A DNA stretch of 64,000 nt from Streptomyces hiroshimensis (GTDB lineage: Bacteria; Actinomycetota; Actinomycetes; Streptomycetales; Streptomycetaceae). Both the position numbers and the translations under genes were made by a program. The stretch spans positions 735,037 through 799,036 of the forward strand of contig NZ_BMUT01000001.1 in NCBI RefSeq assembly GCF_014650335.1, read 5' to 3'. Below are positions 52,077 through 61,729 of the stretch, in pieces (positions within the stretch are counted from its first letter, which is position 1; every line of letters starts with the position of its first letter). The notes below the pieces were generated by a model. That model was not told where the DNA came from. It did no database searches and was given only the letters and a program-made list of their open reading frames with translations.

Positions 52077-54239
52077 CTAGAAGCGGCCCCCCGTCTCCGC
52101 CTTCTCCACCAGCAGGGCCGAAGGCTCGAACCGCTCGCCGTACGCCGCCGCGAGCTCGCGCGCCCGGGCCACGAAGCCCGGCAGGCCGCCCTCGTAGCCG
52201 TTGATGTACTGCAGCGCGCCGCCCGTCCAGCCGGGGAAGCCGATGCCGAGGATCGAGCCGATGTTGGCGTCGGCGACGGAGGTCAGGACGCCTTCCTCCA
52301 GGCAGCGGACGGTGTCCAGCGCCTCGGAGAACAGCATCCGCTCCTTCATGTCCGCGAAGGGGACCTCCCCGTCCTTCTTCGCGAAGTGCTCGCGCAGCCC
52401 CGGCCACAGCCCGGCGCGCTTGCCGTCGACGTACTCGTAGAAGCCGGCGCCGCCGCTGCGGCCGGGGCGCCCGAACTCCTCGACCATGCGGTCGATGACC
52501 GCGTCCGCGGGGTGCGGCGTCCACGTCTCGCCGGCCGCCTCGGCCGCCCGCCGGGTCTCCTCGCGGATCTTCCGGGGCAGGGTGAGGGTCAGCTCGTCCA
52601 TCAGGGAGAGCACCTTGGCGGGGTAGCCGGCCTGCGCGGCGGCCTGCTCGACCGAGGCCGGGTCGACGCCCTCGCCGATCATCGCCACGCCCTCGTTGAT
52701 GAAGCGGCCGATGACGCGCGAGGTGAAGAAGCCGCGCGAGTCGTTGACCACGATGGGCGTCTTGCGGATCTGCCGGACCAGGTCGAAGGCGCGGGCCAGC
52801 GCCTCGTCGCCGGTGCGCTCCCCCTTGATGATCTCCACCAGGGGCATCTTGTCGACGGGCGAGAAGAAGTGCAGGCCGACGAAGTCCACGGGCCGCTCGA
52901 CGCCCTCGGCGAGGAGGGTGATGGGCAGCGTGGAGGTGTTGGAGCACAGCAGTGCGTCCGGCGCGACGACGTGCTGGATCTCCTGGAAGACCTTGTGCTT
53001 GAGGGCCGGGTCCTCGAACACGGCCTCGATGACGGCGTCGCAGCCCGCGAGGTCGGCCACGTCGGCGGTCGGGGTGATCCGGGCCAGCAGCTCGTCCCGC
53101 TTGGCCTCGGTGGTGCGGCCCCGCGAGAGGGCCTTGGCCAGCAGGCCCTCGGAGTAGGCCTTGCCCTTGCGGGCGGCCTCCACCGACACGTCCTTGAGGA
53201 CGACCTCGATGCCCGCCTTGGCGCAGGCGTAGGCGATGCCCGCGCCCATCATGCCGGCGCCGAGGACGGCGACCTTGCTCACCCGGCGGGGGGACACGTC
53301 GCTCGGGCGGCTGGCGCCGGAGTTGACGGCCTGGAGGTCGAAGAAGAACGCCTGGATCATGTTCTTCGCGGTCTGGCCGGTGACCAGCTCGGTGAAGTAG
53401 CGGGCCTCGATGAGCTGCGCGGTCTCGAAGTCCACCTGGGAGCCTTCGACGGCGGCCGCCAGGATGTTGCGCGGCGCCGGGTAGGGCGCGCCGCCGAGCT
53501 GCTTCCTGAGGCTGGCGGGGAAGGCCGGCAGGTTCGCGGCGAAGCGCGGGCTGGCCGGGGTGCCGCCGGGGATCTTGTAGCCCTTGACGTCCCAGGGCTG
53601 CTGCGACTCGGGGTGCGCGTCGATGAATGCGCGTGCCTTGGCGAGGAGTTCTTCGCGGTCGGCGGCCAGCTCGTGGACGAGCCCGGCCTCCAGGGCGCGG
53701 CGCGGGTCGTACTGCGTGCCCTGCAGCAGCACCTTCAGCAGCGCGTCGGTGATGCCGAGGAGCCGTACGGTGCGGGTGACGCCGCCGCCTCCGGGCAGCA
53801 GGCCGAGGGTGACCTCGGGGAGGCCGATCTTCGAGCCGGGGGCGTCGAGGGCGATGCGGTGGTGGCAGGCGAGCGCGAGCTCGTAGCCGCCGCCGAGGGC
53901 CGCGCCGTTGACGGCGGCGACGACGGGCACGCCGAGGGTCTCGATCCGGCGCAGGTCGCGCTTGATCGTCATGCTGCCCTCGAGGACGTGCCCGGCGTCG
54001 GCGGGGGTCGCGGCGATCAGCTCGCGCAGGTCGCCGCCGGCGAAGAAGGTCTTCTTCGCGGAGGTGAAGACGACGCCGCGCACCGACTCCTTCTCGGCTT
54101 CCAGCCGGTCGGCGACCGCCGTCAGGGACGCCTTGAAGGCGTTGTTCATGGTGTTGGCGGACTGCTCGGGGTCGTCGAGGACGAGGGTGACGATGCCGTC
54201 GTCGCTCCGCTCCCAGCGGATGGTGTTGCGCTCGCTCAT
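52077..54239 (-). CDS. Fatty oxidation complex alpha subunit (enoyl-CoA hydratase/3-hydroxyacyl-CoA dehydrogenase)
   Basis: A 720-residue bifunctional FadB-type enzyme. The N-terminal crotonase domain has the oxyanion segment [11 protein letters not shown] and [14 protein letters not shown]. The dehydrogenase domain begins [20 protein letters not shown], with NTSTLPIT and the catalytic His in [13 protein letters not shown]. It carries out hydration and NAD-dependent oxidation in beta-oxidation. The ATG at 54239 (MSERNTIRW) has GGAG upstream; an in-frame ATG at 54254 is an alternative. The thiolase gene lies 92 bp upstream. Confidence 0.93.
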   Translation of the reverse strand: MSERNTIRWERSDDGIVTLVLDDPEQSANTMNNAFKASLTAVADRLEAEKESVRGVVFTSAKKTFFAGGDLRELIAATPADAGHVLEGSMTIKRDLRRIETLGVPVVAAVNGAALGGGYELALACHHRIALDAPGSKIGLPEVTLGLLPGGGGVTRTVRLLGITDALLKVLLQGTQYDPRRALEAGLVHELAADREELLAKARAFIDAHPESQQPWDVKGYKIPGGTPASPRFAANLPAFPASLRKQLGGAPYPAPRNILAAAVEGSQVDFETAQLIEARYFTELVTGQTAKNMIQAFFFDLQAVNSGASRPSDVSPRRVSKVAVLGAGMMGAGIAYACAKAGIEVVLKDVSVEAARKGKAYSEGLLAKALSRGRTTEAKRDELLARITPTADVADLAGCDAVIEAVFEDPALKHKVFQEIQHVVAPDALLCSNTSTLPITLLAEGVERPVDFVGLHFFSPVDKMPLVEIIKGERTGDEALARAFDLVRQIRKTPIVVNDSRGFFTSRVIGRFINEGVAMIGEGVDPASVEQAAAQAGYPAKVLSLMDELTLTLPRKIREETRRAAEAAGETWTPHPADAVIDRMVEEFGRPGRSGGAGFYEYVDGKRAGLWPGLREHFAKKDGEVPFADMKERMLFSEALDTVRCLEEGVLTSVADANIGSILGIGFPGWTGGALQYINGYEGGLPGFVARARELAAAYGERFEPSALLVEKAETGGRF

Positions 54240-54331
54240 GTCGGTGCTCTCCATTGGGGGTCTGTCCTCGGTCGCCGGACGGGGGAAGGGGGCGGGGCGG
54301 GCCCGGGCTACGGGGTGAGGGCCGCCGGAGG

Positions 54332-55549
<1,218 letters not shown>

Positions 55550-55621
55550 GGTCGTGGGCCTTTCAGGGCGGGGGGACGCTGGTCGGGGGGATCGGGAGGG
55601 CGATCGGGAGAGCAGGGGAGA

Positions 55622-56764
55622 TCAGGAGAGCAGGGAACGGCCGATGATCTCCTTCATGATCTCGGTGGTGCCGCCGTAGATCGTCTGGATGCGGCCGTCG
55701 GTGAACGCCTTGGCGACCGGGTACTCCGTCATATATCCGTACCCGCCGTGCAGTTGCAGACAGCGGTCGGCGACGCGCTTCTGCAGCTCCGTCGCCCACC
55801 ACTTGGCCATCGAGGCGTGCACGGCGTCGAGCGTGCCCGCGGAGTGCTCGGCGATGCAGCGGTCCAGGAAGGTGCGGGTGACGGCGCACTCGGTGGCCAT
55901 CTCGGCGATCTCGAAGCGGACGTGCTGCAGCTTGGCGAGCGGGCGGCCGAAGGCCTCGCGCTCCTTGACGTAGCCCGTGGTGAGCTCCAGCAGGTGCTCG
56001 GCGGCGGCGATCCCGGCGACGGCGATGTTCATCCGCTCCTGGGCGAGGTTGGTCATCAGGTGGACGAACCCGCCGTTGAGCGTGCCCAGCAGGTTCTCCT
56101 TGGGCACGCGCACGTCCTGGAAGAACAGCTCGGCGGTGTCCTGCGCCTTCTGCCCGATCTTGTCGAGGTTGCGGCCGCGCTCGAAGCCGGCCATGCCGCG
56201 CTCGACGACGAGCAGGCTCAGGCCCTTGGCTCCGCCCTCGGGCGTCGTGCGCGCCACGACGACCACGAGGTCGGCGAGGATGCCGTTGGAGATGAAGGTC
56301 TTGGAGCCGTTGAGCAGCCAGTGGTCGCCGCGGTCCTCGGCGGCGGTGCGGATGCCCTGCAGGTCGGAGCCGGCGCCGGGCTCCGTCATCGCGACGGCGG
56401 TGATGATCTCGCCCGTGCAGAAGCCGGGCAGCCAGCGCCGCTTCTGCTCCTCGGTGGCGAGGCCCGTCAGATACGGCCCGACGATGTCGTTGTGCAGCCC
56501 GATCGCGAGGCCGGAGGCCCCGGCGCGGGTGAACTCCTCGGTGAGCACGGCGCTGTAGCGGAAGTCGCCGGTGCCTCCGCCGCCGTACTCCTCGGGCACG
56601 GCGAGCCCGAGCAGGCCCTGGCGCCCGGCCGCCCGCCAGGCCTCGCGCGAGACGATGCCGTCGCGCTCCCACTGCTCGTAGTGCGGGGCGACCTCCTTGG
56701 TGAGGAACGTCCGCACGGTCTCGCGGAAGGCTTCGTGCTCGGCGGTGAAGATCTGGCGCTTCAT
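55622..56764 (-). CDS. Acyl-CoA dehydrogenase
   Basis: A 380-residue flavoprotein of the acyl-CoA dehydrogenase family: AMTEPGAGSDLQGI, KTFISNGILADLVVVVA, the C-terminal catalytic region HGGYGYMTEYPVAKAFTDGRI and YGGTTEIMKEIIGRSLL. It catalyses the first, alpha-beta dehydrogenation step of acyl-CoA breakdown. It overlaps the CoA-transferase/racemase gene by ATGA, and fadA follows after 72 bp, so all four genes probably form one operon. Confidence 0.93.
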   Translation of the reverse strand: MKRQIFTAEHEAFRETVRTFLTKEVAPHYEQWERDGIVSREAWRAAGRQGLLGLAVPEEYGGGGTGDFRYSAVLTEEFTRAGASGLAIGLHNDIVGPYLTGLATEEQKRRWLPGFCTGEIITAVAMTEPGAGSDLQGIRTAAEDRGDHWLLNGSKTFISNGILADLVVVVARTTPEGGAKGLSLLVVERGMAGFERGRNLDKIGQKAQDTAELFFQDVRVPKENLLGTLNGGFVHLMTNLAQERMNIAVAGIAAAEHLLELTTGYVKEREAFGRPLAKLQHVRFEIAEMATECAVTRTFLDRCIAEHSAGTLDAVHASMAKWWATELQKRVADRCLQLHGGYGYMTEYPVAKAFTDGRIQTIYGGTTEIMKEIIGRSLLS

Positions 56765-57909
56765 GGCTGCGGGCCCTTCCGGAGCGACTCGATGCTGGGG
56801 ACGTCCCAGTCCCGCGCCACCTCGGCGGTGTCCGCGCCGGGCCGCGCGGGCGGGCGGCGCACGGAGCCGGGGGTGGCGGAGAAGCGCGGGGCGGGGGCGG
56901 GCTGGGTGAGGCCGGCGTGCTCCACGAAGGTGCCGCGGGCGGCGAGGTGCGGGTGCCCGGGGGCCTCGCGCAGCGAGAGGACGGGGGCGACGCAGGCGTC
57001 CGTGCCGTCGAAGACGGCCGCCCACTCGGCGCGGGTGCGCGTACGGAAGCGGGCGGCGACGGCGGCGCGCAGCTCGCCCCAGCGGGACGGGTCGTCGCGG
57101 GCGGGTGCGAGCTCGGCGAGGCCGAGGCGCTCCATGAACTCGTCGTAGAAGCGCTGTTCCAGGGCGCCGACCGCCATGTGGCCGCCGTCGGCCGCCTCGT
57201 AGGTGCCGTAGAAGGGCGATCCGCCGTCGAAGAAGTTGGCCTCGCGCCGGTCCTGCCAGGCGCCGGCGGCCATCATGCCGTGCAGGAGCGCGGTGAGGTG
57301 GGCGGTGCCGTCGACGATGGCGGCGTCGACGACCTGCCCGGTGCCGCCGGCGCGGGCGTGGTGGAGGGCGGCGAGGACGCCGACGACCAGGTAGAGCGCG
57401 CCGCCGCCGAAGTCGCCGAGGAGGTTGGCGGGGAAGGCGGGCGGCCCGTCGGCCGGGCCCGACAGGCCGAGGGCGCCGGTGACGGCGATGTAGGCGATGT
57501 CGTGGCCGGCGGTGTCGGCGAGGGGGCCGTCCTGGCCCCAGCCGGTCATCCGCCCGTAGACGAGGCGGGGGTTGCGGGCGAGGCAGGCGTCGGGGCCGAC
57601 GCCGAGCCGCTCGGCGACACCGGGCCGGTAGCCCTCGATCAGCACGTCGGCGCGGGCGGCGAGGTCGAGGACCGCGCGGCGGCCTTCGGCGGTCTTGAGG
57701 TCGGCCGTCACCGAACGCTTGTTGCGGTTGGTGACGTCGCGGGAGGGGGCGATGTGCAGGCCGGGGCCGCCGGGACGGTCGACGCGGACGACGTCGGCCC
57801 CGAGGTCGGCCAGGAGCATGGCGGCGAACGGGCCGGGCCCGATTCCCGCGAGCTCGACGACGCGCACGCCGTCGAGCGGACCTCCGGCTGCCCTTCCGGT
57901 CCCGGTCAT
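56761..57909 (-). CDS. CaiB/BaiF family CoA protein (alpha-methylacyl-CoA racemase-like)
   Basis: A 382-residue family III CoA-transferase fold: DGVRVVELAGIGPGPFAAMLLADLGADVVRVDRP, TADLKTAEGRRAVLDL, EGYRPGVAERLGVG and GHDIAYIAVTGALG. The His-Asp/Glu features (RMTGWGQDGPLADTAGHD) and closeness to acyl-CoA dehydrogenase and fadAB favour alpha-methylacyl-CoA racemase, needed for breakdown of 2-methyl-branched acyl-CoAs. The ATG at 57909 follows GGGGGTCGG. It is first in the operon. Confidence 0.88.
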   Translation of the reverse strand: MTGTGRAAGGPLDGVRVVELAGIGPGPFAAMLLADLGADVVRVDRPGGPGLHIAPSRDVTNRNKRSVTADLKTAEGRRAVLDLAARADVLIEGYRPGVAERLGVGPDACLARNPRLVYGRMTGWGQDGPLADTAGHDIAYIAVTGALGLSGPADGPPAFPANLLGDFGGGALYLVVGVLAALHHARAGGTGQVVDAAIVDGTAHLTALLHGMMAAGAWQDRREANFFDGGSPFYGTYEAADGGHMAVGALEQRFYDEFMERLGLAELAPARDDPSRWGELRAAVAARFRTRTRAEWAAVFDGTDACVAPVLSLREAPGHPHLAARGTFVEHAGLTQPAPAPRFSATPGSVRRPPARPGADTAEVARDWDVPSIESLRKGPQP

Positions 57910-57975
57910 CCGACCCCCTGTGCGGTTTTCCCCTGTGCGGCTTTGTGACACAACTGCTGTAACACTCGCGATGTT

Positions 57976-57989
57976 AAGAACGGGTTCCA
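57976..57989. promoter_or_regulatory. KstR/TetR-like operator upstream of the racemase operon
   Basis: AAGAACGGGTTCCA fits the AACNNGTT core of KstR-type TetR operators that control lipid and sterol catabolism genes in actinobacteria. It lies 67 bp upstream of the racemase start. The match is short, and no TetR gene is in the window. Confidence 0.35.
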
Positions 57990-58079
57990 GTTTTCACAAG
58001 ACCTCGGCCCGCGCGGCCGGGACACCGTATGCCTCCTCCGGTACGGCACTTGAGGGGGCGTGATGCGCCGGACACGGAC

Positions 58080-58457
58080 TCAGCGGGCGTCGAGCTCCGC
58101 GACGAGGCGCTTCGGGGCGATGGTCCGGTAGCTCTCCTCCACCCAGTCGCACAGCACCTCCGCCGGGGCGCTCTCCCCGGTGAGCGGGACCGACACCCAG
58201 CCGTGTCTGCCGAGGCCGTAGGACGTGGGCGCCGCGCCGGGGACGGCCATGGCGTGGCCGTGCACCTCCTCGTCCTTGAGCTTGACCGAGATGCCGGGCG
58301 ACTCGGTGTTCCCCTCGGAGCCCAGGAAGACGAAGATCTTCTTGTTGACCTTGACGACGGCGTCCTCCTCCCAGGGGAACTCCTCGGCCGTGCCCGGCAG
58401 CGAGAGCGCGAATTCCCGCACCTTCGCGCGGGCCTTGAGAGGGGCGGACAAGGTCAT
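58080..58457 (-). CDS. MmcQ/YjbR family DNA-binding-like protein
   Basis: A 125-residue YjbR-type protein (AREFALSLPGTAEEFPWEEDAVVKVNKKIFVFLG in pattern; VKLKDEEVHGHAM; YGLGRHGWVSVPL). The family has a double-wing DNA-binding-like fold, but its role is unclear. The ATG at 58457 is chosen for the GGAGG just upstream; the frame runs open to 58529 without a good start signal. Confidence 0.85.
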   Translation of the reverse strand: MTLSAPLKARAKVREFALSLPGTAEEFPWEEDAVVKVNKKIFVFLGSEGNTESPGISVKLKDEEVHGHAMAVPGAAPTSYGLGRHGWVSVPLTGESAPAEVLCDWVEESYRTIAPKRLVAELDAR

Positions 58458-58563
58458 GGGATGCCTCCGGAGTGTGCGCATGCGCCTCTGTGCCTCTTGC
58501 CCGTACACGCTAGCCCGCGGGTCTGACATCGCCCGGGATCATCGCGCGGGCCACCGCCCGGGG

Positions 58564-59499
58564 TCACAGCAGCCCGGCCTCCGCCAGGTGGTGCCGGACG
58601 GCGTCCACGTCCGCGCCGGACAGGGGGCGCTGCGGCGCGGCCGTCGCCGGGCAGTCGATGACCCCGAGCAGGTGCAGGGCCGCCTTGAAACCGCCCAGCG
58701 CGGACGCGCCCGAGCTCATGCCGGTGAGGTCGCCCGCCCCGGCGAGCGCGAACAGGGCCGCGAGCCGGTCCTGTTCGGCGGCCGCCTCGGCCCAGCGGCC
58801 CGCCCGGGCGTGCCCGTACAGCCGTACGTACCCGGCCGGATCCACGTTGCCCAGCCCCGGGACGACGCCGTGCACCCCCGCCAGCAGGGCCCCGTCGACC
58901 GCCAGTTCGGACCCGGTCAGCACGGTGAAGGAGTCCCCGAGACCGCGCCGGCGCAGCCCGACGAGGAGCCGGCGCAGCCCGCCGAGGTCGCCGCTGCTGT
59001 CCTTGAGCCCGGCCAGCGTCCCGTCCTCGGCGAGGGGCAGCAGGATCCCGGCGTCCAGCCTGGTGGGAACGGACGAGGGGATGTCGTACGCGACGAGGGG
59101 CAGCCCGGCGCCCGCCCGGATGCGTCGGAAGTGGTCACGGACCTCCGCCGGGTGGGTGGCGGCGTAGAAGGGCGCGGTGGCGACGAGCGCGTCCGCGCCG
59201 AGCGCGGCGGCGGCCCGGGCGTGGTCCAGGACGCGGGCCGTGCTCGTGTCGATCACCCCGGCGAGCACCGGCACCCGCCCGGCCACGGCGTCGACGGCGG
59301 CCCGCAGCGCGGTGCGGCGCCGGGCGTCGTCCAGATGGGCCGTCTCCCCGCTGGACCCGAGCACGAAGACCGCGTGGGCCCCGGCGGCGAGCACGTGCTC
59401 CACGAGCGAGCCGAGCGAGCGGGTGTCGACCTCGCCCGACGGGGTCAGCGGCGTACAGAGCGGCGGGACGACCCCGCACAGGGGAACGGGCAGACCCAT
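58564..59499 (-). CDS. DapA-like dihydrodipicolinate synthase/N-acetylneuraminate lyase family aldolase
   Basis: A 311-residue class I aldolase of the DapA superfamily. The Schiff-base Lys is in LAGLKDSSGD and the catalytic Tyr in VAYDIPSSVPT; the phosphate/carboxylate loop is LGSSGETAHL. The substrate is not certain; the gene is not near other lysine genes, so a sugar-acid or amino-acid aldolase is as likely as DapA. The ATG at 59499 (MGLPVPLCGVV) is chosen. Confidence 0.85.
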   Translation of the reverse strand: MGLPVPLCGVVPPLCTPLTPSGEVDTRSLGSLVEHVLAAGAHAVFVLGSSGETAHLDDARRRTALRAAVDAVAGRVPVLAGVIDTSTARVLDHARAAAALGADALVATAPFYAATHPAEVRDHFRRIRAGAGLPLVAYDIPSSVPTRLDAGILLPLAEDGTLAGLKDSSGDLGGLRRLLVGLRRRGLGDSFTVLTGSELAVDGALLAGVHGVVPGLGNVDPAGYVRLYGHARAGRWAEAAAEQDRLAALFALAGAGDLTGMSSGASALGGFKAALHLLGVIDCPATAAPQRPLSGADVDAVRHHLAEAGLL

Positions 59500-59782
59500 G
59501 GCGACCGCCTTTCCGGCGCGATACGGGCGCGCCGAGCCTTCGGAGGGGGCGGGGTCAGTATGTCGCCGCGGTGCAGTTCGCGGGGCGTGAGCGGGGATGT
59601 CAGAGGGACGTGAGCACACCCAGGGAGCCAAGTGGTCCGAGGCCGAGGTGAGGCGTCCTGCGCTGGGCCTGGTCTTCGGCAGGAGCGCGCCTCCGCCGGC
59701 TGCGCGCGTCCGCCCCGGCGGGCGGGGCTGCAGGGAAATCCGGTACGACCCCCTCCACCCCTGCGGCTAAAGTCGACCCGTT

Positions 59783-61420
59783 ATGAGTGCCACTCTTGTC
59801 GCCAAAAGCCTTGCCGCCGGACACGGCGACCGCACCCTCTTCTCCGGGCTCGACCTCGTCGTCGCGCCCGGTGACGTCATCGGTCTGGTCGGTGCCAACG
59901 GCGCCGGCAAATCCACCCTGCTGCGGCTGCTCGCCGGTCTGGACGCGCCGGAGGAGGGCGGGCTCTCGCTCAGCCCGCCGACCGCCACCGTCGGGCACCT
60001 GCCGCAGGAGCCCGAGCGGCGTCCGGGGGAGACCGTGCGGGCTTTTCTCGCCCGCCGGACGGGCGTGGCCCGGGCCCAGGCCGAGCTCGACGCCGCCACC
60101 CAGGCGCTCGTGGACGGCGCGCCGGGAGCCGACGACGCCTACGCCACGGGGCTCGACCGCTGGCTCGGCCTCGGCGGTGCCGACCTCGACGAGCGCGCCG
60201 AGGAGGTCGCCGCTTCGCTCGGCCTCTCCGTCGGGCTCGACCGGCCCATGACCAGCCTCTCCGGCGGCCAGGCCGCCCGCGCGGGCCTCGCCTCCCTGCT
60301 GCTGAGCCGCTACGACGTCTTCCTGCTGGACGAGCCCACCAACGACCTCGACCTCGACGGGCTGGCCCGCCTGGAGTCCTTCGTCACGGGGCTGCGCGCC
60401 GGCACGGTCGTGGTCAGCCACGACCGCGAGTTCCTCACCCGCACCGTGACCAAGGTCCTCGAGCTCGACCTCGCCCAGCAGCAGATCCGCCTCTACGGCG
60501 GCGGATACTCCGCCTACCTGGAGGAGCGCGAGACCGCCCGCCGGCACGCCCGCGAGGCCTACGAGGAGTACGCCGACACGCGTGCCGGCCTGGAGGACCG
60601 CGCCCGCACCCAGCGCAACTGGATGGAGAAGGGCGTCAAGAACGCCCGCCGCAAGGCCAGCGACAACGACAAGATCGGCCGTAAGTTCCGCACCGAGTCC
60701 ACCGAGAAGCAGGCCGCCAAGGCCCGGCAGACCGAGCGGCTCATCGAGCGGCTGGACGTCGTCGAGGAGCCCCGCAAGGAGTGGGAGCTGCGCATGGAGA
60801 TCGCCGCGGCCCCGCGCTCGGGCGCGGTCGTGGCGACCCTGCGCGGCGCCGAGGTGCGCCGGGGGTCCTTCGCCTTCGGCCCCGCCGACCTGCAGATCGA
60901 CTGGGCCGACCGGATCGCGGTCACCGGCGCCAACGGCTCCGGCAAGTCCACGCTGCTGGCGGCCCTGCTCGGCCGGCTGCCGCTGGACGCCGGGCACGCG
61001 GCGCTGGGCCCGGGCGTCGTCGTCGGCGAGGTGGACCAGGCGCGGGCGCTGTTCTTCGGCACGGAGACGCTGCTGGACGCCTTCGGCGCGGCCGTCCCCG
61101 ATCTCGCGCCCGCCGACGTCCGGACGCTGCTCGCCAAGTTCGGGCTGAAGGCCGATCACGTGCTGCGCCCGGCGGTCACCCTCTCGCCGGGCGAGCGGAC
61201 GCGCTCGGCGCTGGCCCTGCTGCAGGCGCGCGGGGTCAACCTGCTGGTCCTGGACGAGCCGACCAACCACCTCGACCTCCCGGCGATCGAGCAGCTGGAG
61301 TCCGCGCTGGACTCGTACACGGGCACGCTCCTGCTGGTCACGCACGACCGCCGGATGCTGGACGCGGTCCGCACGACCCGCCGCATCGAGGTCTCCGGGG
61401 GCCGTCTCACGGAGCGCTGA
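59783..61420 (+). CDS. ABC-F family ATP-binding protein
   Basis: A 545-residue protein with two ABC ATPase domains and no membrane helices. The first has GLVGANGAGKSTLLRLLAG and LSGGQAARAGLASLL; the second has ANGSGKSTLLAALLGRLP, LSPGERTRSALALLQ and LDEPTNHLDLP. The linker between them (SDNDKIGRKFRTESTEKQAAK) is the charged helical P-site interaction motif. ABC-F proteins act on ribosomes, some as antibiotic-resistance proteins; which type this is cannot be told. Confidence 0.92.
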   Translation: MSATLVAKSLAAGHGDRTLFSGLDLVVAPGDVIGLVGANGAGKSTLLRLLAGLDAPEEGGLSLSPPTATVGHLPQEPERRPGETVRAFLARRTGVARAQAELDAATQALVDGAPGADDAYATGLDRWLGLGGADLDERAEEVAASLGLSVGLDRPMTSLSGGQAARAGLASLLLSRYDVFLLDEPTNDLDLDGLARLESFVTGLRAGTVVVSHDREFLTRTVTKVLELDLAQQQIRLYGGGYSAYLEERETARRHAREAYEEYADTRAGLEDRARTQRNWMEKGVKNARRKASDNDKIGRKFRTESTEKQAAKARQTERLIERLDVVEEPRKEWELRMEIAAAPRSGAVVATLRGAEVRRGSFAFGPADLQIDWADRIAVTGANGSGKSTLLAALLGRLPLDAGHAALGPGVVVGEVDQARALFFGTETLLDAFGAAVPDLAPADVRTLLAKFGLKADHVLRPAVTLSPGERTRSALALLQARGVNLLVLDEPTNHLDLPAIEQLESALDSYTGTLLLVTHDRRMLDAVRTTRRIEVSGGRLTER

Positions 61421-61438
61421 CACCACGGCCCGCACCAC

Positions 61439-61464
61439 GGCCCGCCCGTGCGGGAGGGCGGGCC
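61439..61464 (+). terminator. Probable terminator after the ABC-F gene
   Basis: GGCCCGCCC, an 8-nt loop, GGGCGGGCC, beginning 19 bp after the ABC-F stop codon. No U-tract follows, which is usual for Streptomyces hairpin terminators. The remaining sequence to 61729 has no gene. Confidence 0.6.
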
Positions 61465-61729
61465 GGCAGGCCGTGTGTCCGAAAACAACCCCAGGCGCAG
61501 GCCAAACCTTCCCCAAGGGACGGGGCCGCCCCGGCTGACCTGCCGGCCGCAAAACCCCTGCGGCGGGCGGGACATCGCGGTCTCTTGGGTCTGTACGGAC
61601 TCTGTTCGATTTACGGAATGTTGGCACCGGGATCCGAACCGGCCGTGCAGGAGACGCCGTCTGGTGGTGAGGACGTCCGAAGGGCGCCCGCACCACCACC
61701 GCACCACGGCATCAAGTGAGGCCGCCCCG